DNA from: Pyronema omphalodes
Taxonomy: Eukaryota; Ascomycota; Pezizomycetes; Pezizales; Pyronemataceae
Length of the DNA stretch: 64,000 nt
Assembly: GCA_024516155.1 (NCBI GenBank)
Contig: JAJJXM010000038.1
Span: 310,001-374,000 of the forward strand
Direction: 5' to 3'
In this document: positions 11,159 to 26,603 of the stretch, piece after piece
How the letters are laid out: the number at the start of each line of letters is the position of its first letter
Position numbering within the stretch: position 1 is the stretch's first letter
Program-made: the position numbers and the translations under genes
The notes under the pieces: model-generated
Databases searched by the model: none
What the model saw: only the letters and a program-made list of their open reading frames with translations
Told to the model about the DNA's origin: nothing

Positions 11159-12160
11159 ATGCCCACCCTCCTCAACCGCGAAATCGGCCCCATCGGTTTC
11201 GGTCTAATGGGCTTCACCTGGCGCCCCATAGAAACCCCCGATACCCTCGCCTTCCCCACCATGCGCACCGCCCTCTCCCGTGGTTCTAACTTCTGGAACA
11301 CCGGTGAATTCTACGGCAACGCCCCATCGATGTCACAAAACCTCTCTCTGTTAAACCGCTACTTTTCTCAGTACCCCGAAGATGCGGAAAAAGTCATTCT
11401 GTCAGTAAAAGGGGGTATGGATATCACGAGCTTCACCCCTCGTGGTGATCGTGAGGGTGTTAGGAACAGCGTCGAGAATTGTTTAAGAATCCTTGATGGG
11501 AAGAAGAAAATTGATATCTTCGAATGTGCGAGGGTGGATAAGAAGGTTCCGATTGAGGAGACGATGGAAGCTTTAAAGGAACTTGTGGTTGAGGGGAAGA
11601 TTGGTGGGATTGGATTGTCGGAAGTAGGACCGGAGACGATTAGAAGAGCTGCGAAGGTGGTCAAGATTGCGGCCGTTGAGGTGGAGGTGAGTTTGTGGAG
11701 TATGCATGTCTTTAAGAAGGGAGGTGTTGCGGATACTTGTAGGGAACTAGGTATTCCGGTTGTGGCTTATTCGCCGCTGGGAATGGGGTTTCTGACGGGG
11801 AGATGGAAAACGCCGGCGGATATTCCGGAGGGGGACAGGAGGAAGGGGTATGATAGGTTTTCGGAGGAGAATTGGGAGGCGAATTTGAGGATTGTGGAGA
11901 AGGTTAGAATGGTTGCGGAAGGGAAGGGGTGTAGTTTGGCGCAAGTTTGCATTGCGTGGGTTAGACAACGGGGGAATAAGGAGGGAGCACCGGTTATCAT
12001 CCCGTTGCCGGGTGCGACTACGGTTGAAAGAGTCAAGGAGAATTATACCTTGGTGGAATTAACGGAGGAGGAGATGAGGGAGTTGGATGAGATGGCGGAA
12101 AAGGCGGAGGTGAAGGGCGGTAGGTATAATGCTAGGGGAGCGGCAAATTTGGAGGGTTAA
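11159..12160 (+). CDS. plr1: Pyridoxal reductase (aldo-keto reductase family 8)
   Basis: NADPH-dependent reduction of pyridoxal to pyridoxine in vitamin B6 salvage, by similarity to fission-yeast Plr1. Intronless, 333 aa, starting at an ATG in a AAAAATG context. The TIM-barrel AKR motifs are in order: GPIGFGLMGFTWRP at the N-terminus; FWNTGEFYG, with Tyr52 as the catalytic tyrosine; VKGG, with Lys84; FECARVD at 122-127; GIGLSEVG; the AVEVEVSLWS strand; VVAYSPLGMGFLTGR; and the cofactor-binding IIPLPGATTVERVKEN. The usual AKR Asp and His of the tetrad are replaced (Asn47, and Cys-Ala-Arg at 123-125). From memory the S. pombe enzyme shows the same pattern, so these look like subfamily features. 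GC-rich codons at the 5' end contrast with the AG-rich 3' half. Confidence 0.92.
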   Translation: MPTLLNREIGPIGFGLMGFTWRPIETPDTLAFPTMRTALSRGSNFWNTGEFYGNAPSMSQNLSLLNRYFSQYPEDAEKVILSVKGGMDITSFTPRGDREGVRNSVENCLRILDGKKKIDIFECARVDKKVPIEETMEALKELVVEGKIGGIGLSEVGPETIRRAAKVVKIAAVEVEVSLWSMHVFKKGGVADTCRELGIPVVAYSPLGMGFLTGRWKTPADIPEGDRRKGYDRFSEENWEANLRIVEKVRMVAEGKGCSLAQVCIAWVRQRGNKEGAPVIIPLPGATTVERVKENYTLVELTEEEMRELDEMAEKAEVKGGRYNARGAANLEG

Positions 12161-14302
12161 AATAATAAGAGAGGCTACTTTACTGTATATAATTTAAATT
12201 GAGTGGAGAAATGTAGATATGGTAGTTACACTGGGGACTGAAATACTGGAGGTTCATAACTAGTCATAGAATATCACACGACGTTTATGCAACTTCATCA
12301 GACATGCATCTGGATCTCGTATGCAACTTTGACTCTTCTTCTACAGTGCTGCTTGTGATAACCTAATACCACTCTATAAACCTTACTCCATCCGCCCTTC
12401 AATCATTCATAGCATGAGGTTCAATATCACCATCCAGTTCCCAAAACATTCCCATCGTTATATTCCCACCTTTTCCTAAATCATTTCCATTATCCAAGTC
12501 CTAATTCAATAACCTATCCACCCCACAATCCTATATCTCCTCTTATATGCCAGATTTTCTATGCATTCTATACATTCTACATTTTCTATCAAATCATGCA
12601 TATATGTATATATCCAATAAACAAAAGACCCCATTCATCGACGAAAAAACCATCCAATAGCCGCGCTGCATACCATGATGACGCGAAGCAGCAACGATTG
12701 GACGGTGAACCCATCATAGCGCGACACCTACATACCAACTCAATTCCACAAAGCGACAAGGCAACCCCCTTCTTTCCCACCATACAGAGCACACGGAGAA
12801 GTAAGAATTAGCGTGATGATGCTGCTATCTATCTGTCTGTCTGTCTGTTCGCCTATATCGGCTTGTCGGCTTGGCAGATTTTGGATTAGTGGTGCGGAAA
12901 CCACGCTGCATGGCAGTCTGAGTGGCCTTCTGGGAATAGAAATTCGAATCGGCGAAGGTCGGTTGTTGTTTATTAATATGGACCATGGTGACGGAAGGAC
13001 TTCGGACTCCATACGTATGTACACCATACGTAATTTGGTGGATTTGTTGGTAATGGGGTTCTGACTAATCATTGACTCGGGTGAGTTTACGCAGAAAACC
13101 ATGAGTAGTATGTTTTTATGTGCAATTTACACTTATTATTTGAAGAGCGGATTGGTTTTGCATTATTGAGGCGGCGTTTCGGTAAATTTCATCCCGTCAA
13201 GACAGCTCATTCTTATGAACACTGTGTGTACGTGGGGCAAATGCGGGGTGGATGTATGAGTTGTTCCTAAGGTCCACCTCAAAGAGTGTTAGACTGTTAG
13301 TTGCGGCTCTGCAACGGGCCTCCCCCGGAGTCCAAAAATTCGCCGGAGCCTCCTACGCGTTAATTGATGTATGGAGCATATATCAACACGCCGGACATTA
13401 GAAATTATTGTATATAATTTCAACATACACATCCAATTGTTCTTAATGGATGGAATATTACAAAATTGAAATGTTGGAAAAGTAAATAAACAAACAAAAA
13501 AACCAAATCAGGGGCAAACATGACACCGTCAAGTCGACGCGTTTATACACGGCGGGGGACACACAAAAGTAGAAAGAATTCTCAGCGCAGCCACAGTTGG
13601 TTCAACAAATCGGAGAATCTTTCTACAAATTCTCACTGTTTCTAAACAACATCGAATCTTCTCTCTCTCTCTCTTCCTCCTCATTCCCTCTTGCCTCTCT
13701 TTTCTAATCATCACACAAACAATTGCCTCGCAACCACGTTCCACGCTCAGCGCACGTCAGTTTCCCTGACGGCGGCGAGACCAGGATCTTCAACACCACC
13801 TCCACCACGTCCAAAACATCTCAGCGTCGGCTCTGCATACACAGCAGCACCCTCCGCACCTCCAACCAAATCGTTTCTCCACCTCAACCCTCCATCAACC
13901 TCCATATACCCCTCCTACAACTCCGCCTGAGCACCCGCTCATCACGCCCTACCTAATACCCTTCATTCCAACCGCGACACCGACTCCCGCTCGCTGAGTC
14001 CCTACGAGCTGCCATCTGTATCCGTCGCGGTATCCGCATCTCCTCCACAACGTACGCTCCACATACTTGAGGCTTTGGATCTTCCATCTAGCCTTCTCTC
14101 GCCCTATCGCTCACCTCAGGAACTTTCTTTCAGGGCTACCACGTCTATTCCCGCTGGCTTCGCGCCATATGAACGCAACAGGTTCAGCAGATTGAGAGAC
14201 ACTTTTCGTCAAGCAGCGTCAAAGAAACAACCAACCTCGCTGCATCTGGACTCTTGTTCGTTGCCCTCGGAGAGTTCTAAAGACTCACTACCACGAGCGG
14301 CA
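12161..14302. other. Intergenic and 5' leader region before CDC27
   Basis: No gene recognised. The second half (about 13600-14302) is CT-rich and lacks a clear ATG-led frame matching APC3, so it is likely a long 5' leader. The in-frame open stretch 14075-14302 just before the CDC27 ATG has no ATG. Two ACGCGT boxes occur at 13355-13360 and 13537-13542. A TCTG microsatellite lies near 12830-12848. Confidence 0.5.
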
Positions 14303-16989
14303 ATGTCATCACCGTCGTCTGGTACCCAGGCCCAGACCGTTGCCCAGTTTCGTGCGCTGATATGGCACTCGCTGGATAACGGTCTACTGGAAACCGCCTT
14401 ATTTACAGCCGAGAGACTCGTCGCGTTCGACATTAAGAATGGCGATGCTGTACACCTTCATGCGCTCTGTTTGTTCCGGAACGGACAGTACCGGCAAGCA
14501 GAAGCTCTCACGAAACGATGGATTCGACACGTTGGATGTGCTTACATATTTGCACAATGCTGTCTGGTATTGGGGAATAAGAAGGAAGCTGCTGGTATTG
14601 CTGCGCTAGAAGAATGCAAGCGGTTATGGATACCTGTTACCGGGTGGAGTAAGTTATTTCATACTCCTACAACTCATAGACTACCGCCGTTGCGCGCGTC
14701 CTAGAAATTATGGCTAAATAAAAGTTCACAGATAATCACACCGATACGGAGCGAAGAATATTACCAGATGCGGCCGCGATGCACTGTATGATAGGAAAAC
14801 TATGGGCTGCGTTGGGCGATACAAAGAAAGCCGTCGAATCATATGTGGCGGCTGTCAAGGTCAACCCATTCCTCTGGGAAGCCTTCACCGGGCTGTGTAA
14901 CACGGGTACGAGCTTCAACCCTCTTGGAAACAACCACAAGTGCTGATGACATAGGTGTTAATCTCCGGGTTAACAACATCTTTAAACCTTCGCCTGATAT
15001 GATTGAGTACTGCAAAGTACAGCCACAGATGCATGTCGCTGAAAAGCCGGTTCAGCCCGCATCTGAGAACTATCAGAGCGATCCGTTCATGTCAGCACAA
15101 ATTCGAGACAGGTCTGATTTGGCATTCAATAACCATCCATCGTTCTTCAATCGGCTGAACGAAGGTAGCACCAGCCATCACCTCGAGACTCCAACTACCC
15201 AATCCACTAGTGTTGGTCAGGGCGACATGTTGGGAGCAGCCAATGGAATGGGTGACAAGACACCGCCAATTCGAAAGACTCGTGCCGCAGCGGCAGATTT
15301 GGCAACGCGGAAGCTTACAAGCAGGAGCTCACGAGATCCTGCTAATGAGCTCAAGCGTCCAGTTGCCGTTGCTCCGCCGACGGCAGAACCTTCAGTTCCA
15401 CCGGCCCCCGCACGCCGCAGTACTCGGCTTAACACGCTGAAGTTTGGAAGCAAGCTGGGGGCATCGGATAGAGAAACTAGGCTAGCCTCGAAAGAGCGGG
15501 AGCGGGATCAGAAAAAACGGGCTGCAAGTGCACGACTTCGTTCAAACTTGATCGGTGGAATGACGGGCATTGGCAAGGACAAGGAGAAAGACAGAGTGCC
15601 TGAAGACGTCAATGTTCGTGGCTACCCGACCTCCCGCCATCGATCTACCTCCGACAATCCTAGCCAAAACAAACGCAAAGAGCCACCTGAAACGTCGCTA
15701 ACGCGAGACACTAAAAAACAGATGCCAGACGTGGCGAAGATTCAAGCGCCCCCAGCACCTTCAAAACCCCAGTACGATAAGAGTAGAGAAGAGGCACTGA
15801 ATTTCCTACTGGAAATGTACAAGAAGATGGGCAACGGTTACTTCGGTCTCACCCGTTACAACTGTCAAGACGCATTACAAGCATTCAGATCTTTGCCTCC
15901 TGCTCAGCGGGAGACACCCCGGATACAGTGTTTGATCGGTAAGGCATACCATGAAATGGCCCAATACAAAGAGGTATAACCCCCAGTCATTTTTGGATTT
16001 AAATTTTGGATTCTGACAATTTTGTGTGAAGGCCGAGAAGCACTTTGCTGCCGTCCGAGCATTAGATCCAGCCCGCACCGAGGACATGGAGGTTTACTCC
16101 ACTATTCTATGGCATCAGCGGAACGATACGCAACTTTCCTATTTGGCACAGGAGCTGATGGGAATTGACCGGAACGCCCCTGAGTCATGGTGCGCACTGG
16201 GCAACTGCTTCTCGTTACAACGGGATCATGACCAAGCCCTCAAGTGTTTCAAGAGGGCAACTTCGCTTGATCCCAGGCTTGCATATGCATTCACTTTGCA
16301 AGGACATGAGCATGTCAGCAATGAGGAATACGACAAGGCCCTTACGGCGTACCGAAACGCCGTTTCTGCCGACAATAGACACTACAACGCCTGGTACGGT
16401 CTTGGAAAGGTTTACGAGAAAATGGGTAAATACGAGGTTGCTGAGAAGCACTTCCGTACTGCCGCAAAAATCAACCCTACAAACAATGTGCTTGTCTGCT
16501 GTGTTGGAGTTGTTCTTGAGAAGATGAAAGATTATGATGCTGCCTTAGTGCAGTATAGTAATGCTGTTAAGCTTTCGCCAAAGTCTCCGTTGGCAAGATT
16601 CAAGAAGGCTAAGATCCTTATGCTTCTTCAGAAATATGAAGTGGGTACCCCAAATTGTATATCCTAGATTTTGGACTAACAACTATGCAGTTGGCTTTGC
16701 ACGAGCTTCTCATTCTCAAGGATCTGTCTCCGAATGAGGCGACAGTGCATTTCTCGCTTGGTAGACTTTACAAGTGCATTCACGACAAGCCTAACGCCAT
16801 CAAACATCTGACCATTGCCCTTAACTTAGACCCTAAGGTAAGTCTTTTCTCGTATTAGTGTAGAATACCCTACTAACAGTATTTCAGGCTGGCCACCTTA
16901 TCAAAGAGGTGATAGAAAACCTCGATGAAGACGACAGCTACTCGGTCGAGGACTCGGATGTATACAGGCTTCTTGACGGCGACCAGTAG
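14303..16989 (+). CDS. CDC27: Anaphase-promoting complex subunit APC3/Cdc27 (bimA type)
   Basis: TPR subunit of the APC/C ubiquitin ligase that receives Cdc20/Cdh1 IR tails (family knowledge). Six exons, 14303-14648, 14732-14905, 14955-15973, 16032-16640, 16691-16837 and 16888-16989, give 798 aa; introns are 49-83 nt with CTGAT/CTAAC branch sites. The N-terminal TPR block is at about residues 10-170 (LIWHSLDNGLLETALFTAERL; CAYIFAQCCLVLG; AAAMHCMIGKLWAALGD; ESYVAAVKVNPFLWEAF). A basic, Ser/Pro-rich linker follows (about 175-490). A long C-terminal TPR superhelix runs from about 495 to 775 (ESWCALGNCFSLQRD; AYAFTLQGHEHVSNEEYDKA; YNAWYGLGKVYEKMGKYEVA). The tail is acidic (ENLDEDDS). The start is the ATG immediately before the first TPR; the frame is open upstream but has no ATG. 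Confidence 0.93.
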
Positions 16990-18268
16990 ATGTTTACCTA
17001 ACGATTCCATGATTCACCCTTCCTTGGTCCTTCTTGTCGGCGTTCATAATGAGTCTTTACAGTTCTGGGTTTCAATCTGGGGAGTTTTGCTGCATTTGCC
17101 TTTAATTTTTCTTACCATCTGGGAACGGTGTTGATGAAGCGCGCGTGTGTTACCCTTGCATTTGCATAACGGGTGGGTTCTGCATATATTTTTCTTCTCT
17201 TTTATTTTTTTCTTCTTTCCTATCGGCATACGACACACACACACCACACACGCTTTTCCCAACTTTGTCTGATGTATACATTTCTTTTACTCGTTCTCGT
17301 TTCCAGAGCGTCGGTTGTTTGGGAATTGCGCAGGTGTTTGTTCGTCGGTATCAGGGATTTTGCATTTTTACCGGGTGGTAGTGTGGAAAGAGACTGGTGG
17401 GATGAGGGTGGGACAGGAGCGGGCGCGTGGACGGGAGCGAGCGAGCGAGCAGTATTGCTGTTAGAGTTGGCGGATTACCACGAAAAGGCGGTGTAGAGAC
17501 ATTCGTGATGTTCCCCTCGATGCTATTGTTACCCTCTACTGTTGTATCATTATGTGCATTATACGTGGCAACGCGGTCTTACACAAGGAATTAGGCTTTA
17601 CTCTCCCTACCATGACGGTGTGTATTTATCGTCTTATTTGTTGGATGGTTAGAAATTTGGTTGTAAGATATGCACGAACATGGTTGGGGACAAGATCTGT
17701 TGTGTGCACTCTTTTTGCTGATACTATTTTTGGTGCAATTCTTCAGTGACAAGGAAAAAGTGAAAAATATAACATGAGCGGGAAAAAGAGAGGCTCGGAT
17801 TTTTACTACCTCGAGTATCTTTGTCAAATCTTTAGTTATATTTTTGATGGAATTCGCAATTGTGCATAAAAAGTTCTGGATCGTCTATTTTTAGCGGAAG
17901 TCGAGAAATCGATCCTTCTTAAGTACGTGTGCCTTGCAGAAGCGAGGTCTTAGTGGGTTCCTATTTCCCGGTTTGTAGTTGCCATTAAGACGGTTTTAAT
18001 ACCGAGTGATGAGTTGTGGATTGACGTCTAGAGTATGTAGACCAGGGTCAATTAGACGCGTCGCGCGAGGTTTGTTGAAACGCGTCCCCCGCGTCCCGTA
18101 AACACCACCCCACTATCTCAACCTTAACCAACTTCTAAACGCAGCCTCGAACCAGCCTTCTGGTCCAACCAACCAACTTCCACCACAAATAACCGTTCTA
18201 TCTTCCAGCATCTACACAATCAATACCCATCACCATAAAATTCACCCATCCCGACCTCCGCCACCACA
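16990..18268. other. Spacer between CDC27 and NSE2
   Basis: Probably the CDC27 3' UTR plus the NSE2 promoter. It contains a short CACACA microsatellite (about 17232-17250) and a GAGCGAGC stretch near 17436. No gene-like frame. Confidence 0.5.
18056..18085. promoter_or_regulatory. Paired ACGCGT (MCB-type) boxes upstream of NSE2
   Basis: Two exact ACGCGT hexamers (18056-18061 and 18080-18085), 189-213 bp upstream of the NSE2 ATG. This is the Mlu cell-cycle box bound by MBF in yeasts. Its function here is inferred. Confidence 0.45.
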
Positions 18269-19240
18269 ATGCCCCGCACCCACGACGACCTCCCCGTCTA
18301 CGAACCCCCGCTCCTCCCACTCCACCCCACCTGTATCCCCACACTCTCCCGCCTCCACACCTCCCTAACCCCCTGCACCTCCGAACTCAACCAACTCTCC
18401 TCCCTCCTCCGCGAAGTCTCCGAATCCACCACCCCCGGCATCCAAGCCCGACTCCTCGCCACCACCAAGCTCCTAATCGATTCCCAAGCCTCCGTCGCCA
18501 ACACCTCATCCCTCCTGCAATCCCTCAGCAACTCCTCCACGCTTACCGACGATTCCGACGACCCGCATCCAGTGTCAGCAGAAGAAGGGTTCCTGGGACT
18601 TTACCGGTCTGGAATACAATCCTTTGATCAGCAATGGCAACAGAAATCTGAAATGGAGAAGTATTCGACAGATGAGACGTTTTCGTCGGTTTATAAGATT
18701 TCGTGGGATGTGTTGAATCCTGAGCTTCCGGTTCCGAATGTTAAACGATGGTTTATGGAAACGGGAGATAAGGAGGATAATGATGAGGATGATGATGATG
18801 ATATAGAGGTCGCCCAGGAAAATGTTTCGTATAAATGTCCGCTTACGTTGCTGGAATTTGTGGAACCGGTTACCGCGAGGTGTGGTCATTCGTTTGAGAA
18901 GGAGGCTGTGTTGGGAATGTTTAGAAGGGGTGCGACTATTGCTTGCCCGGTTCCCGGGTGTAATAAACAGATTCAGAGGGCGGAACTTAAGAGGGATACG
19001 TTTTTGGAGGGGAAGATGAGGAGGAGGAAGGAGAGGGAGGAAAGGGAACGAAGGAGGAGACAAATGGAGGGAGAGGATCAGGAGGCGGAGGCGGAGGAAG
19101 TGGAGAGTGGGGATGAGGCGGAGAGGAGTATGGTAAAGGCGAAGGAGGAGAAGGAGGTCAAGAGGGTTAAGAAGGAGAAGTTGGCGAGTCAGAGGACGGG
19201 AAGAGGCGTCGCTATGGATTTGGAGAGTGATGATGAGTAA
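18269..19240 (+). CDS. NSE2: SUMO E3 ligase Nse2/Mms21 (Smc5/6 complex)
   Basis: SP-RING SUMO ligase that docks on the Smc5 coiled coil (family knowledge). Intronless, 323 aa. Residues ~25-90 form an amphipathic helical region with heptad-like Leu spacing (TLSRLHTSLTPCTSELNQL, ARLLATTKLLIDSQASV), consistent with the Smc5-binding domain. A very acidic loop (EDNDEDDDDDIE) precedes the zf-Nse domain: CPLTLLEFVEPVTARCGHSF and CPVPGC, with Cys190, Cys205, His207, Cys226 and Cys231 placed as in SP-RINGs. After the RING there is a highly charged Arg/Glu helix and a Lys-rich tail. The start is the first ATG after a CACCACA leader. It converges on SMC3, with 736 bp between the stops. Confidence 0.9.
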   Translation: MPRTHDDLPVYEPPLLPLHPTCIPTLSRLHTSLTPCTSELNQLSSLLREVSESTTPGIQARLLATTKLLIDSQASVANTSSLLQSLSNSSTLTDDSDDPHPVSAEEGFLGLYRSGIQSFDQQWQQKSEMEKYSTDETFSSVYKISWDVLNPELPVPNVKRWFMETGDKEDNDEDDDDDIEVAQENVSYKCPLTLLEFVEPVTARCGHSFEKEAVLGMFRRGATIACPVPGCNKQIQRAELKRDTFLEGKMRRRKEREERERRRRQMEGEDQEAEAEEVESGDEAERSMVKAKEEKEVKRVKKEKLASQRTGRGVAMDLESDDE

Positions 19241-19976
19241 CCGGAAAATGTGCTTTGTTGGGGATATAAAAATGGAGTTTGGTTAGCGAATATTATGCTT
19301 TTTCACTACATATATCAAGGAATTAAAAACAAAATATGGAATATATGCACCGAGCGCCGCAGTAACATAATTTCTACAGCGAGTAGGGAAATCGCAACCA
19401 GTTACATATATCCAAAAAGAATACCACTTATTTCCAATTCTTTACCAGGCACAGCAACCATTGTCACGAAAGATCGGTATCATACGTCATGTTGAATTAC
19501 TTGGGTGAATATTTACTACTTTTTCACACATATCACAAGGGAATCAAATAATATCTTGACGAACATATGTACTTTTTGAATCCTCAGAATCCTTTGGGTA
19601 CAAAAAAAAAGCAGAACAAAGTACTTGGGTATATCATCGCCAACATTCATTACCATCTCATCATTCCACCTTTTAAACAGCCACAAACCACAACAACCAA
19701 CGAACAGCGAACAGGAAACAGGAAACAAGAAAGTTAAAAAGAAAGAAGAAGAAGAAGAAAACAAAGATAACACAAAAGCTCCGCACCCAAAAAAGCTAAA
19801 AAAAAAAAAGAAATATAACCCTAAAGGAGTCGTAACAGACAAACCTAAACCCCCACAGAAAAAGAAGAAGAAAAATCCTCAAAACAGAAAACAGAAAACA
19901 AAAGAACATAGATACAGGCACTGTTACACCATACACCATGTACCATGTACCAATGCAACGCTTACTCTTTTACGCC
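19241..19976. other. Convergent spacer between NSE2 and SMC3
   Basis: AT-rich 3' region of both genes. The frame after the NSE2 TAA stays open for 84 codons to 19495 but encodes an AT-driven, unpatterned peptide. An A/GAA-rich tract covers about 19720-19910. No gene. Confidence 0.6.
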
Positions 19977-23756
<3,780 letters not shown>

Positions 23757-23829
23757 TTTTGCTGGGCGCGGGTCGCCGCCGGGACGTGTGGGAGTGGGCG
23801 CAGTGAGGGAAGTGGTGGAGTTGGCGATA

Positions 23830-23863
23830 ACGCGTGTCTCGAAGGTTGTAATTGAGTACGCGT
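23830..23863. promoter_or_regulatory. Paired ACGCGT (MCB-type) boxes upstream of SMC3
   Basis: Two exact ACGCGT hexamers (23830-23835 and 23858-23863), 74-107 bp upstream of the SMC3 ATG at 23756. In yeasts this motif, bound by MBF, drives G1/S expression, including cohesin genes. The role here is inferred from motif and position. Confidence 0.5.
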
Positions 23864-24436
23864 GAAGGTGGCTTAAGGTGGCTGGAGATGCTAATGTGGC
23901 GCAGTAGTTAACAGGGTTGGTGACATGTAATGATGCAGCCATGATAGGCAAGATTGGTTAAGTAAAGGCTAGACCACGACGATGTATCAGACATTTTTGA
24001 TTAACAATGTTTTTGTTTTTTACTTCTGTCCCTCAAATAAACGTTTAGAATTTGTAACTAGTAGGACTCACCGTTATTACAGAAGTAACTACGATTATGC
24101 TCGCTTATGGTCTTTACATCAATATTTGGTCGATATTTGGCTATTCTAAAGCCTCAATCACGTCTTCTCTAGTTCTGTGTTGATCAAGATTATATTTCTC
24201 CCCCGTGAATGTAGGATGGCTAGAAATTTCTCGAACATTCATTCTAGCAAAGAGATGTCTATACCAAGTCAGTTTCATCTGTTTATTCGAGTTACAATAT
24301 TCTCAGACGATCCCAAAATCATTTCCGGAACTTAACTAAAAATGAACCATATCCCGCCACAGTTTCCAACATTCAATCCTCTGACATCACTCCACTCATC
24401 CATCCCATCTTTCTTCTACATACCCCTCCATACCCA
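23864..24436. other. Spacer between SMC3 and the ankyrin gene
   Basis: Carries the distal SMC3 promoter and the 3' end region of the ankyrin gene. AT-rich; nothing else recognised. Confidence 0.5.
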
Positions 24437-25177
24437 TCAAATCACCTCCAAAACCGCATACAATCTCTTCAACAATTCCTCCGCACTGGTTCTCCCCATA
24501 ATCCTGGCTCTTCCCAGTGGGGTAACCCCATCATCATCCACCGCATTAACCTCCGCACCCATTTCATGCAGCATGCGAATACCCTCCAAATTCCCCTCCG
24601 AAGCCGCAATATGCATCGGAGTCCTTCCCCACCTATTCCTAACCTCCGTCCTAGCGCCCTTCTGTATTAACATGACAATCCACATCCAATTGGCACTCTT
24701 CGCCGCCGCCCAATGTAACGGAGTTTGCCCGAAGGAATCCTCTACATTTATTCCCCGAGCCCCTAATGATGGTCCTAGGAGCGTCATAAACGATCGGTTT
24801 GTACCTGGAATATAGGAGGTTGTGTAGGTCATTAGGTGGAGATATGTAAAGGTTATCTCTTGGGAGAAAAAGATTGGTTCGTTTGGTTTATTAACTGATG
24901 ATGGGGAGGGGGGATGGAAGGTAACGGTTTTGTTGCCCTGTAAACCATATTTGACAAATTTCATGAAAACTGAGGGATTGTTAAGGAGTGCCCAGATTCC
25001 GGGGTTGGTAGTGGCATCGTTGCGGGTAATGCAGGCTTCGGCGCCGAGAGTGTAGAGATGGGGTGTGAGGGTTTGGTTTAGGGTACGGTTTAGGAGGCAG
25101 AGTTTGGAGAGCACGCTAAGGTTGCTGTGGCGGGAGATGAGGAAGATTATATCGAACGGGAGGGGTCTGGTGGTCAT
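24437..25177 (-). CDS. Ankyrin-repeat protein with an F-box-like N-terminus
   Basis: Single-exon 246-aa protein. Residues ~5-42 (LPFDIIFLISRHSNLSVLSKLCLLNRTLNQ) match the pattern of a short fungal F-box (LP, then a Leu-rich three-helix motif with NR). Ankyrin repeats occupy ~145-235: FGQTPLHWAAAKSANW, WGRTPMHIAASEGNLEGIRMLHEMGAEVNAVDDDG and VTPLGRARIMG. This architecture is common in filamentous ascomycetes, where such proteins are presumed adaptor or substrate-recognition subunits; the specific target is unknown. The central ~60 residues are not recognisable. The start is at ATG 25175-25177. Confidence 0.8.
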   Translation of the reverse strand: MTTRPLPFDIIFLISRHSNLSVLSKLCLLNRTLNQTLTPHLYTLGAEACITRNDATTNPGIWALLNNPSVFMKFVKYGLQGNKTVTFHPPSPSSVNKPNEPIFFSQEITFTYLHLMTYTTSYIPGTNRSFMTLLGPSLGARGINVEDSFGQTPLHWAAAKSANWMWIVMLIQKGARTEVRNRWGRTPMHIAASEGNLEGIRMLHEMGAEVNAVDDDGVTPLGRARIMGRTSAEELLKRLYAVLEVI

Positions 25178-25693
25178 GGTTGTGGCTATGCGTATATGAG
25201 TCAGGCTGGGGATTGGTTGATAGAAAGGTGATGGATTTGATTAGTGGGTTTTATTTGAAAAGGGGATTTCGATGGTTGGGAGTTCTAGGTAGGGGGTAAG
25301 GGGGTGATTTGAGACCTGAATATTGGTGTTCAAGATTCAATTTGACGGTATGTAGAATTTATGGTTTATCGGCTCTACTCTGGTTGTGGGCGAATAGAAT
25401 ATTCTGAAGGAATCCAGGTCACATAATTGGATGAGTTTATAACAGAAAAGGATTCATCTCGATGCATAAAGTCCTATCCCCTGTTGGCATCAAAAGGTAA
25501 ATTAATAAAAACACGAGCACATGGGGAACTCATATAGACATACACCATACTACTAAATGGTGCTTACATTATATAGACTCGTATCTCGACTCAATAATAT
25601 ATATATTCACATACATAGCAGACATACACATAGCATAGTATAGAATATATCCAACACCGTACCACCATTATCATATTTTTCCATACACAATAA

Positions 25694-25740
25694 CCAGAGC
25701 CCGCCACGGTCCGTCCAAGACTGTGGGCCAGACGGGAGTC
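25694..25740. repeat. Fragment resembling the terminal repeat of the 32.3-kb hAT-like element
   Basis: CAGAGCCCGCCACGGTCC at 25695-25712, followed by GTCC, matches the outer 22 bp of the element at 32306-33345 at all but a few positions (CCCGC in place of TTCGG). A following GGGCCAGACGGGA also echoes the subterminal region. I could not find a matching opposite end, so this is at best a decayed copy. Confidence 0.4.
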
Positions 25741-26330
25741 ATCCGATCCAGTCTGCAGCTCAGAAGTACACACGCTCTGTGTACCAGTCTCTTCTACGGG
25801 TTAAAACGACTAGATTAGACCGTAAGTGATGACAGGACGGTGTGTTTTCTGAGTATATATGTAAACCAGCTTCCCAGTGTTGGTTAGGTATATATGAGTT
25901 TTCCATGACATTATGAGCCGCATATACCAGCGGGGACGTCTTCAGCACTACAGGAGGTGGACCCTCAATATATATTGCTCCAGTTAAGTAAGAACATCTA
26001 TACCCCACCTTAGGTTCATGCTCCACCCTAAAACACTCTGACGAAAATTCATGATGCTCATGTTGAAGAAAATATAGGTATGGTCACCACATCACTCATC
26101 TTGCTTATCGAAGTAGTGCACGGTTCTAGTGCGTACGGACGGTCCAGTATATATTTTGGCTATCCTTGCATTTTGTATTTCATATACTTTCAAATGATAA
26201 ATCATACTCCTAATTTCCTCTCAAGGGTATTTCAGATTTCTGTACCTTTCAAGAAATACCTAATACCTGTTGGGCAGTCAAAGCATAATCGCATCCGGTC
26301 TGGTAAATCAACACTCTCAAGTCTTTATAT

Positions 26331-26603
26331 TTGAATACAGCGCCTACAGCGCAGGGCGCCAGATTTTTCACGTCTGTTTTTTTTTCCTCTCTTCCAGGTG
26401 AAGATTTTGATTCCACTTCTTCATATTATCCTCAGCCACAACAACAATGGGGCGCACCAATTCGCTGACTACTAGCATCAATTCTAACGCCGCTGATCCG
26501 ATTTCTCGACATGCACTACACCTTGGAGATGATTTTCCCATGTTTTCCGATTTTAAACTGGCTATCCACAAGTGGAAAGTCTGGCGCCCGGCGCTGTATT
26601 CAA
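26331..26603. mobile_element. 273-bp inverted-repeat (MITE-like) element
   Basis: The left end TTGAATACAGCGCC and the right end GGCGCTGTATTCAA are exact 14-bp inverted repeats; both continue into GGGCGCCAGA on the inner side, with a 10-bp insertion (TACAGCGCAG) in the left arm. The element is flanked by TAT on both sides (26328-26330 and 26604-26606), a possible short target duplication. There is no coding capacity beyond a 67-codon chance frame. It is similar to Tc1/mariner- or other TA-targeting MITEs, but the superfamily is not assigned. Confidence 0.55.
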